Assembly: GCA_036244855.1 (NCBI GenBank)
Contig: BQKZ01001038.1
Coordinates: forward strand, 96,416-108,979
DNA from: Temnopleurus reevesii
Taxonomy: Eukaryota > Echinodermata > Echinoidea > Temnopleuroida > Temnopleuridae
Direction of reading: 5' to 3'
Length of the DNA: 12,564 nt
Part shown: positions 8,501 to 12,564 of the stretch, piece by piece
Position numbering within the stretch: position 1 is the first letter of the stretch
Layout of the letters: each line of letters opens with the position of its first letter
Program-made: the position numbers and the translations under genes
The notes under the pieces: model-generated
Databases searched by the model: none
Seen by the model: only the letters and a program-made list of their open reading frames with translations
What the model was told of the DNA's origin: nothing

Positions 8501-10602
8501 CATAGAAATGTAAGACAGTAAACAATAATGTTGCACATTCCACTGAGTAATAGGACTGTTGTACATAATTTCCACTTGCTTATGGGTTAAAGGTACAGTG
8601 AAGCATCATTTTAAAGTCTTCTTCTATACAAATCCTGAGTCAATATCGGATTTGATACACCTTGACTTAAAACGACACTGGTATCCTATTCATGGCAAAT
8701 TTGTCATGTTCACTGTATTAATAATATTCTATTCACTTATTACTTTTTCTTGTATCCATCTATTCATAGCTACATTTGCAACTGATTCCGTTAACATTAT
8801 TCCTCTGTTACTTATTGGTCAACTTCCAAGTTCATATTTATTAGGCAGTCACTTGTCAGATATTGACTCTTCAATGATGATGATACTGATTTTGTTAGGT
8901 CTTCTTGTAATGAATATTCAACATGCACAAACACATTATCATACTGGTCAATGCATGTGATTAGAAAAAAAGGAATAAAACCCAACTGAGAACAACTTCA
9001 TTTATAGATTATTAAGCCACCAGCTTAATGACATAATTTGTCTAACCTCTCTATGTTGTGGAATTAACCCATCAAGACTAAAAACAAATCAATGCCTACA
9101 TTGGTGGCAGCGGTGGGATGCATTTTGCTTGGTTTATATGTTGGATTCACCTTGCTACAAGTCCCTATAGATTCTTTTCCTTATTTGCAAGTCTACATAT
9201 AGCATTCCTTCTTTATAAGATCCCCTCAATGTTCCTAACTTCTCAAAAATGGTATATTTTTTTACACCAGATGCCAAATTGATCGTCATTTTGGCTGCCT
9301 TTCTCTTGTTGATTTATCAAATTTTCATTTAAATTATTTGGAATCACAAACAACCTGTCAAAACCAAGCTTATTCAAAGCATACGAGTAATGAGAATTAT
9401 GTCTGTTTTTGCAGTCTCGTTTTGGAGAAAGAAGGGAACAATCAAGTTGATCTGATCAGCAGAAGAAACACAATATTGAAAAATGACATGCAATGTCCAC
9501 ATCTTGACCACATGCCTTACCCTTCCAATTGGTGCATTGCCAAGCTCAAATGCAGCTTTGATCCCTAGACCTGCAGCAGCCCCACACTCTGCAATCAGGT
9601 TGTGTCCGCATGCATGGCCAATTTCAGGAAGAGCATCATACTCGCAGATCACACAAACATGGACGCCATCGTCATTCCCATAGGTAGCCTTAAATGCAGT
9701 TTCAAGGTGATAATTTCTTGTAACCTAAAATTAAAAATGAAAAGTTTTGAGTTGATGCATTAAAGGCATTGGCTTACATTGTCAAATTATCGCAACATAC
9801 CATGCGTAGATGAACATCTGGGCCGAGCTATGGTGACTACAGTTTGATTACTCCGCTGCCCCAAACCCTTTTGCTATTTGAGCACTGAACCATTTTTATT
9901 TTTTGGATCTGAACTGTTCATATTATTCTGTCATACTTCCAAATATTTTTAGTGTCACAGAGAGCAAAAGGGTCACATATCAAACTGGTTTTGCCATTAT
10001 TTGACATTGTTAAATAATGCCTATAAGCAGTGCTAAATGCCTATAAGCAGTGCCAAAAATGATGCATACAATAAAAAACTAGCTTTACCCTGCCTACTAA
10101 ACACAAAATTCCTCTATATCACATATCCTTTGCCAATGCCAAGAATAAAATTATATCTAAGTAAAGAAACATATCTACAGTATGGACATAATGTTGTTGA
10201 AGACCAGGGTTTACAGCATGACATACTATAGAAGGAGAAGGGGGGGGGGGAGGGCAGTTATGGGAAATCATCATGACTCACAAGTCCTAAATTGGAATTA
10301 ACATCATCAGAATTTTGTTATTGTTACCTGCCATTAATAATATATCAAACTCTTGCTCCATGTAATTGAATGAAAATTTGGAAAGAAATTTGTAACAGAT
10401 GGCACTTCGGAAATAATCACCTCAAAGCCTTCTTTCTCGAGGTAATCTGTGAGGACCTTATGTGCATGTCTCTCCTCAAAGTTGAGCTCCGGATGTAACC
10501 ATATTTCTTGACTGATGTCATTCAAAGCGGAGGCTGATTCATCGATCTTCGTTTTGGCCGCCTCTCTTCTCTTACTCCACATGTCTGCATCCTCCAGTGT
10601 GT
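2396..10602 (-). CDS. PM20D2: PM20D2-like M20 metallopeptidase / amidohydrolase, seven exons, 5'-partial
   Basis: Spliced minus-strand gene: 10421-10602, 9521-9724, 7906-8054, 5278-5420, 4171-4325, 3382-3607, 2396-2541. The phases fit at every junction and give 1205 nt, 400 residues plus a stop. The M20 order is seen: an N-terminal [18 protein letters not shown] block, [26 protein letters not shown], a dimerisation-type lid ([28 protein letters not shown]), then [19 protein letters not shown] and AANHS. By analogy with M20D enzymes, the Cys and His of HACGHN, the second Glu of PAEE, and the His of MAHP and of AANHS are the likely metal ligands. Known PM20D2 hydrolyses dipeptides with basic C-terminal residues (beta-alanyl-lysine type) and acts in metabolite repair; the cytosolic role here is inferred. 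The vertebrate protein is about 430-440 residues, so only a short N-terminus is missing. Met at 10580-10582 could be the start if E1 follows a 5'-UTR intron. The family call is firm; the exact paralogue is not. Confidence 0.9.
2542..3050. other. Intron E6-E7, unique part
   Basis: AT-rich intron sequence between the terminal exon and the degraded exon copies. I see no mobile element or coding similarity here. Confidence 0.5.
3051..3146 (-). pseudogene. Extra partial copy of PM20D2 exon E6 (copy 3)
   Basis: A shorter duplicate encoding [19 protein letters not shown] and MYY, closer to E6 than copy 2 is (one replacement, Ser to Cys, in about 22 codons). The match is lost just after that point, so the NHS region and the donor are missing. 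The upstream flank matches copy 2. The three copies sit about 180 and 193 bases apart, consistent with tandem duplication. Confidence 0.7.
3189..3330 (-). pseudogene. Extra partial copy of PM20D2 exon E6 (copy 2)
   Basis: A duplicate of the 3' half of E6, reading [31 protein letters not shown] and [10 protein letters not shown] in one open frame. Compared with E6 it has about nine replacements. One changes the metal-ligand His of AANHS to Asn, so it could not build an active site. The donor is weakened to G|GTTATT. Upstream of GGLG it departs from E6 but shares a flank with copy 3 (AATGAAGTGAAGA on the plus strand, then a C-rich tract). Confidence 0.75.
3382..3607 (-). CDS. PM20D2: PM20D2-like exon E6 (intact copy; C-terminal metal-ligand His)
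   Basis: This 226-nt exon runs from tcctatttgtag|TGT to ACAG|GTAATA. It encodes [18 protein letters not shown], a helical stretch ([18 protein letters not shown]), then [19 protein letters not shown] and [17 protein letters not shown]. The GSTD-G-VS pattern and the NHS histidine are hallmarks of the family; the His is the predicted last metal ligand. An alternative acceptor 10 bases further in (ttcag|AGAGG) puts the reading frame out, so the outer one was chosen. Two degraded partial copies follow it in the intron. Confidence 0.9.
3608..4170. other. Intron E5-E6
   Basis: The intron has no coding similarity. It includes a C-run followed by an A-run (about 4088-4107), a simple slippage-prone tract. 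Nothing else stood out. Confidence 0.5.
4171..4325 (-). CDS. PM20D2: PM20D2-like exon E5
   Basis: This 155-nt exon completes a Gly codon with E4 and encodes [38 protein letters not shown] and [14 protein letters not shown]. The [10 protein letters not shown] motif and the YYLRAP strand belong to the lid domain of M20 peptidases. The acceptor is a run of T followed by aattcttcag; the donor is GAG|GTGAGG. It ends in phase 0. Confidence 0.92.
4824..5072 (+). repeat. Two-copy tandem duplication (period about 138 bp)
   Basis: Unit 1 begins GTATGCATACTTCTAAC and unit 2, 138 bases later, TTATGCATACCTCTAAC. Both go on through AAAGGTTGTTC, GAAAGCTTGCCCGAGGCT or close variants, GYAACAARTAATG-ATGCAA and CTGGAT-CCAA. 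The two units differ at many positions, so this is an old duplication. It lies in the E4-E5 intron and has no coding frame. Confidence 0.75.
5278..5420 (-). CDS. PM20D2: PM20D2-like exon E4 (intact copy of a triplicated exon)
   Basis: The exon encodes [40 protein letters not shown] and KPEWRAH, the start of the lid/dimerisation domain. In vertebrate PM20D2 the matching region has the same [12 protein letters not shown] core. The acceptor is tatcttttgacag|GG and the donor is G|GTAAAT. Of three tandem copies this is the only uninterrupted one and the only one giving an open frame into E5, so it is taken as the working exon. Confidence 0.92.
5496..5782 (-). pseudogene. Extra copy B of PM20D2 exon E4, interrupted
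   Basis: A tandem copy of E4 with an intact acceptor (tatcttttggcag|GG). Its first 27 codons give the same residues as E4, with six base differences, all synonymous. About 144 nt are then inserted, beginning with a TTC-rich tract, and the inserted frame reaches a TAA. After the insertion the second half of the exon resumes, with small indels that shift frame. It ends at A|GTAATA, where a donor is still possible. As it stands it cannot encode a normal lid; if spliced in, it would bring a premature stop. Confidence 0.8.
5641..5699. repeat. GAA/TTC-rich microsatellite in exon copy B
   Basis: An imperfect run of GAAGAAGAAG on the plus strand, i.e. a TTC pyrimidine tract in the gene's sense. It forms the first part of the insertion that breaks E4 copy B and resembles the matching tract in copy C. 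Confidence 0.85.
5849..6151 (-). pseudogene. Extra copy C of PM20D2 exon E4, interrupted
   Basis: Third tandem copy. The acceptor is identical to that of copy B, and the first 24 codons encode exactly the residues of E4 with only synonymous changes. About 160 nt of insertion follow, related to that in copy B (TTC-rich tract, then shared unique sequence), with an in-frame TAG directly after the tract. The second half resumes with an 11-bp duplication (AATATCCCAAC type) that shifts frame, although the frame after it still reads [17 protein letters not shown]. It ends at G|GCAAGT, the consensus for a rare GC-AG donor. Confidence 0.8.
6001..6062. repeat. GAA/TTC-rich microsatellite in exon copy C
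   Basis: An imperfect GAAGAA run, more eroded than that of copy B. In the sense of the gene the tract ends TTCTTCTTCTTCCAG, which looks like a splice acceptor, directly followed by an in-frame TAG. Confidence 0.8.
6265..6445. mobile_element. 181-bp inverted-repeat MITE
   Basis: The left arm starts AAGGCCTGGGCACACC and the right arm, reversed, AAGGCCCCAGCACACC. Both continue with AAACACGGCACGGCATCACGG-like sequence up to GGTATTTACGCG, giving about 45-50 bp of terminal inverted repeat with few mismatches. The centre is short and non-coding. I could not find a convincing target duplication. The arms recall hAT-type non-autonomous elements, but the superfamily is unassigned. Confidence 0.8.
6782..6925 (+). 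mobile_element. LTR-retrotransposon remnant: U5 end plus tRNA-Leu primer site (copy 1)
   Basis: A direct copy of the block at 9042-9185. At 6844-6861 it has TGATGGCAGCGGTGGGAT, one mismatch from an 18-base complement of the 3' end of tRNA-Leu (AAG/UAG type, including CCA). The sequence before it (GTGGAATTAACCCATTGA) would be the LTR end and the part after it the untranslated leader. No gag or pol frame follows. The LTR start is not recognised. Confidence 0.6.
7325..7490 (-). mobile_element. Decayed MITE, same family as 8131-8317
   Basis: Read on the minus strand from 7490 it begins TAAGGGGGTATTGCTAAAAA, then GTTGTAATTGATCGCAAAT, matching the start of the element at 8131 (TAAGGGGGTGTTGTTCAAAA, then GTTGCTATTGATCGCAAGT). 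The other end has a matching inverted arm (AAAGTTGTGATAAATTGCAA near 7338). The termini are eroded, so the exact borders are uncertain. Confidence 0.6.
7487..7518 (+). repeat. Short tandem duplication
   Basis: AGCCATTGAATAG is repeated directly (period 15: AGCCATTGAATAGAG twice) beside the decayed MITE end. Small and probably a replication slip. Confidence 0.7.
7600..7803 (-). mobile_element. tRNA-derived SINE, minus-strand copy
   Basis: Reversed, it reads GGAGGCGCTGTGGTGTAGTGG (A-box region), then GGTTCGAATCC (B box, 7737-7747), then a body with TCCTTCAGCAAGAAATCCAT, CACATTGTGCTGCACTCAACCC and CGCCGGGCTGAAGC. It aligns along most of its length with the plus-strand SINE at 10805. The 3' end diverges after about 7600 and lacks the clear ATC tail. 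Confidence 0.85.
7906..8054 (-). CDS. PM20D2: PM20D2-like exon E3 (catalytic Glu and His)
   Basis: This 149-nt exon starts in phase 0 after ctttgctggcag and ends two bases into a codon at CA|GTAAGT, a near-perfect donor. It encodes [19 protein letters not shown], where the PAEE pair carries the catalytic base and a metal-ligand Glu, then [14 protein letters not shown] with a predicted metal-ligand His. The last partial codon is completed to Gln by the G that opens E4. It would join equally well, in phase, to either extra E4 copy, because all three copies start with the same bases. Confidence 0.92.
8131..8317. mobile_element. 187-bp Harbinger-like MITE with TAA target duplication
   Basis: Terminal inverted repeats: GGGGGTGTTGTTCAAAA at the left and, reversed, TTGGGTGTTGTTCAAAA at the right (15 of 17 match). 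TAA flanks the element on both sides (8128-8130 and 8318-8320). A 3-bp TWA target site is the habit of PIF/Harbinger and related elements. Inside are repeated TTGCAGTT motifs; there is no coding capacity. Confidence 0.75.
9042..9185 (+). mobile_element. LTR-retrotransposon remnant: U5 end plus tRNA-Leu primer site (copy 2)
   Basis: The sequence ends an LTR-like stretch with CCTACA, one spacer T, then TGGTGGCAGCGGTGGGAT (9102-9119), a perfect 18-base complement to the CCA-tailed 3' end of tRNA-Leu (AAG/UAG type). This is the order LTR end, primer-binding site, leader found in Ty3/gypsy elements. It aligns with 6782-6925 in the same orientation, about 2.26 kb away. No gag-pol is present here. 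Confidence 0.65.
9521..9724 (-). CDS. PM20D2: PM20D2-like exon E2 (metal-site exon)
   Basis: The exon is exactly 68 codons, phase 0 at both ends. The acceptor is ttttaattttag|GTTACA and the donor AGG|GTAAGG. It encodes [12 protein letters not shown], then [20 protein letters not shown], the best-conserved stretch of the PM20D2 family. The Cys and His of HACGHN are the predicted metal ligands. It ends with [19 protein letters not shown]. The first codon could also be read at the end of E1, because both borders carry GTTACA; the DNA match to the family favours keeping it here. Confidence 0.92.
9725..10420. other. Intron E1-E2
   Basis: No coding similarity. It holds a direct repeat of ATGCCTATAAGCAGTGC (about 10017-10050) and a G-run at about 10240-10250. 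Otherwise unremarkable AT-rich intron. Confidence 0.5.
10421..10602 (-). CDS. PM20D2: PM20D2-like exon E1 (first coding exon visible)
   Basis: This exon encodes 60 complete codons with the N-terminal catalytic-domain signature [18 protein letters not shown]. The acceptor is strong: a T-rich tract followed by tttatag just above 10602, so the preceding exon is elsewhere. Two bases complete a codon begun upstream. The only internal Met is at 10580-10582 ([10 protein letters not shown]) and is a possible start if the upstream exon is non-coding. I placed the donor at GAG|GTGATT because joining to E2 then gives [14 protein letters not shown], which fits the family spacing. Two other in-phase GT sites, GAA|GTGCCA and TCT|GTTACA, would add 4 or 6 residues and cannot be fully excluded. 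The open frame runs on upstream into the ATC repeat as poly-Asp; I treat that as intron. Confidence 0.85.
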
Positions 10603-10635
10603 CTATAAACAGATTTAGAAAAATAAAACTAGAAT

Positions 10636-10690
10636 CATCGTCATCATCATCAGCATCATCATCGTCACCACCACCATCATCATCATCATC

Positions 10691-10739
<49 letters not shown>

Positions 10740-10804
10740 CTATCATAATCACCACTACCACCACCACTATCACCACCATCATCATCATCACCATCATCAT
10801 CATT
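10636..10804. repeat. ATC/CAT (ATG/GAT) trinucleotide microsatellite upstream of E1
   Basis: A long imperfect CAT/CAC run on the plus strand ending where the SINE head begins. On the minus strand it reads GAT-rich and sits about 35 bases before the E1 acceptor. Frames through it give poly-Asp, poly-Met or poly-Ser and are low-complexity artefacts. Confidence 0.95.
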
Positions 10805-11090
10805 ATGGAGGCGCCGCGGTGTAGTGGTCATGACTCTCACCTTTCAACTAGAGGGTCGTAGGTTCGAGTCCCACCCAGGGCGCTAATTTCCTTCAGCAAG
10901 AAATTCATCCACATTGTGCTGCACTCAACCCAGGTGAGGTAATTGGGCACCTGGTAGGAATATTTATTCCTTGAAACGCCAAGTGCGCTGCATGGTAGCT
11001 GCCGGGCTAAAGCCAGGGTGATAATGCTGCAATTGTAGAGTGCTTAGGGAATTCTCATGAAGAGTTGATAAGCGCTATATAAAAGCTGTT
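10805..11090 (+). mobile_element. tRNA-derived SINE, plus-strand copy
   Basis: A tRNA-like head (about 10807-10883) with A-box region TGTAGTGGTCA (10820-10830) and perfect B box GGTTCGAGTCC (10861-10871), then a tRNA-unrelated body ending AAGCGCTATATAAAAG and a CATTATCATT repeat tail. It resembles its reverse copy at 7600-7803. GCGCTATATAAA followed by short ATT/ATC repeats is a common SINE 3' end in marine deuterostomes. The SINE is bounded by ATC repeats on both sides. Confidence 0.88.
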
Positions 11091-11181
11091 CATTATCATT
11101 ATCATCACCATCATCATCATCACCATCATCATGATTGCATCATCAACATCATTATATTCATCATCACCACCACCACCACCA
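11091..11181 (+). repeat. SINE tail / ATC-ACC trinucleotide repeat
   Basis: An imperfect CATTATCATTATCATCACC run directly continuing the SINE 3' end, passing into CACCACCACC. Best read as the SINE tail expanded into a microsatellite. Confidence 0.85.
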
Positions 11182-11192
11182 TAAGCACTAAC

Positions 11193-11273
11193 CCCAAGAC
11201 TTTCGGTATGTGAGTGTGCAGAGCATGATACTACATCACACACATACAGCATTGCTCTATCCTCAGTCTTTGG
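11193..11273. repeat. Imperfect inverted repeat between two microsatellites
   Basis: CCCCAAGACT (11193-11202) is inverted to AGTCTTTGGGG (11263-11273) with one bulge. Inside, GTATGTGAGTGTG opposes CACACACATAC. Together these could fold into a branched hairpin. It has no coding frame and may be part of an unrecognised element. Confidence 0.5.
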
Positions 11274-11373
11274 GGAGAGCACGAGACACACAATGAGACA
11301 CACAGTGTATACCCTGTATCACTCTCTGTGTTTGTGCACAACAAAACCCAAGGGTCTGTTCTTGCAGACTAAC

Positions 11374-11376
11374 CAC

Positions 11377-11438
<62 letters not shown>

Positions 11439-11578
11439 TCGTCACCATCATCATGATCATCATCGATCACAATCATCATCACCCTCATCATCATCACCAT
11501 CATTATCATCATTATCACCATCATCCTCATCACCATCATCCTCATCACCATCATCATCATCACCGTCCTCATCATCAG
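11374..11578. repeat. Second long CAT/CAC microsatellite
   Basis: About 200 bases of imperfect CAT, CAC and CCT triplets. Frames read poly-His on the plus strand and poly-Asp or poly-Met on the minus strand. Low complexity only. Confidence 0.95.
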
Positions 11579-11984
11579 AACACGTACACAAGGAGTGGTA
11601 ATCGTGTAATCCTCGATCGATTGATTTGGAATATTAATATGTCAGTTCTAGAATATATTAGTGAATTTGGATCAGGACAGTTTGATCAGAGATTTCTCAG
11701 TGCACACTGCTGCAGTGTCAATAACATTACATTGTAGAAAAAACCAGTGTGTAGATAATTCATTAAACTAATACTTTATAAGGCCGAACGAGATAAGAAC
11801 ATGAGGTACACTCAATAAAAGGGTAACATATTGGATTGTACTATTGTAGTTGCAAGCTACCGCTTTTTGGAAGCAGAATAATATAACGTACTATACGGTG
11901 CCACCAAAGTTTCCCAAATTACTGAATTTCAAATCATATCATCTTGGCTTGCATGGCAGGATCTTGTTTGATTACAAACCTACT

Positions 11985-12226
11985 GGGTGACTTCAAGTAC
12001 GGTGTTTGGTGTTGGTGTTGGTGTTAAGAGAGCAAAACAGTCTGTAAACCGAGCTCGAACACCATTGGTCAGGTTACAGAAGTGATACTGAAACGACCGG
12101 AAATACGTCAGAATCTTGCGAGGTCTACCCCAAACACCAACAGATTTAAAGTTTGGTGTTGAGGCTGGTACGTTGGTTTTGCTGCAACACCAACACCAGC
12201 GTTCAACACCGTACTTGAAGTCACCC
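11985..12226. mobile_element. Inverted-repeat element with GGTGTT-rich arms
   Basis: The left arm GGGTGACTTCAAGTACGGTG starts near 11985 and recurs inverted at about 12203-12226. Both arms then run into tandem GGTGTT hexamers, and further GGTGTT motifs lie inside on both strands. ACT adjoins both ends and may be a 3-bp target duplication. It is non-coding and about 240 bp long, in the size range of a MITE. The family is not recognised. Confidence 0.7.
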
Positions 12227-12564
12227 ACTCAGTAGACCGATAAAACGGGTCTATTTCGATCAGGATTTGCTTCGCTGAGGCTATCGCCTGGCTACGCATC
12301 CTTTCTCAAGAGACCGTTAACGGCGCTAGAGACGTCTGTGATGAAGCCCAAAATACCCTCGGCAAATGGTGGTCGCCGCCAAAAATCACAATAAAAATCA
12401 TGAAAAATGGTGTAAACCTCCATTTTTTCGATTAAACAAAATGTTTAATCATGGGATAATGTTATAAAGATGTAAAAACGTACCTTTTATTCCATTTGAA
12501 TGCTTAAAATTAAATATTAGGGCAATATCCGTGAAATCTCAGCTCTCGCCGTCTCAAAACAAGT
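12227..12564. other. Non-coding upstream region
   Basis: No protein similarity on either strand. On the minus strand a donor-like AAAAG|GTACGT lies near 12480, so an upstream non-coding exon is possible, but its only nearby ATG is followed at once by a stop and it cannot supply the start of E1. Confidence 0.35.

Noticed and set aside
8559..8960. 133-codon plus-strand frame with hydrophobic stretches, ending just before the LTR remnant
   Set aside because: It is the longest non-repeat frame outside the exons, but the sequence is AT-rich, shows no family I recognise, and has no splice or start context. It lies in an intron. A protein search with a significant hit would change this.
10334..10840. 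168-codon frame with a long poly-Asp N-terminus joined to the PM20D2 start
   Set aside because: The Asp run is the ATC microsatellite read through. A T-rich tract and AG acceptor separate it from E1, and no family member has such a tail.
10807..10883. tRNA gene
   Set aside because: A and B boxes are present, but the acceptor and anticodon arms do not pair as in a real tRNA, and it is followed by a SINE body also found at 7600-7803.
11091..11578. CRISPR-like regular repeats
   Set aside because: These are trinucleotide microsatellites without spacers, in an intron-bearing animal genome.
11293..11601. Poly-His / poly-Ser frame
   Set aside because: Pure CAT/CAC microsatellite translation; no flanking protein-like sequence.
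12108..12299. Possible first coding exon of the gene on the minus strand
   Set aside because: The frame lies largely inside the inverted-repeat element and does not resemble a PM20D2 N-terminus.

Overview
The window looks like nuclear DNA of an invertebrate animal. It is AT-rich, has sparse coding sequence split by introns with GT-AG borders, and is crowded with tRNA-derived SINEs, miniature inverted-repeat elements, LTR-element remnants and long ATC/CAT and GAA/TTC microsatellites. The repeat style and protein similarity fit a marine deuterostome such as a sea urchin or other echinoderm. That placement is an inference from general character, not from a diagnostic sequence.

One gene can be supported. 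It lies on the minus strand and spans almost the whole window, from about 10602 down to its stop codon at 2396-2398. Seven coding exons (E1-E7: 10421-10602, 9521-9724, 7906-8054, 5278-5420, 4171-4325, 3382-3607, 2396-2541) join with compatible phases into 400 residues. The protein is a close relative of PM20D2, the M20-family metallo-dipeptidase/amidohydrolase also described as aminoacylase-1-like protein 2. The metal-site motifs are all present: HACGHN in E2, GTPAEE and MMAHP in E3, and AANHS in E6. E1 begins at a strong splice acceptor, so the true first exon or 5' UTR lies further upstream and was not identified.

The most unusual structure is inside this gene. Two different exons are each present three times in tandem. 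E4 has two extra copies upstream of it in transcription (5496-5782 and 5849-6151). Both keep the splice acceptor and an unchanged first 24 codons at protein level, with only synonymous differences, but both are interrupted by a shared GAA/TTC-rich insertion that brings in-frame stops. E6 has two extra partial copies downstream of it (about 3189-3330 and 3051-3146). One keeps an open frame but has lost the C-terminal metal-ligand histidine; the other is truncated.

The introns hold most of the other content: a 181-bp inverted-repeat element (6265-6445); two members of a Harbinger-like MITE family (8131-8317 with TAA target duplications, and a decayed copy at about 7325-7490); two copies of one tRNA-derived SINE in opposite orientations (about 7600-7803 minus, 10805-11090 plus); and two direct copies of an LTR-retrotransposon U5 end plus a primer-binding site matching tRNA-Leu (about 6844 and 9102). 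There is also a tandem duplication at 4824-5072.

Upstream of E1 are microsatellites, the plus-strand SINE, a hairpin and another inverted-repeat element with GGTGTT-rich arms (about 11985-12226). Downstream of the stop (1-2395) I see no gene. That stretch holds a probable pogo/Tigger-like fragment and a strong GC-rich hairpin.
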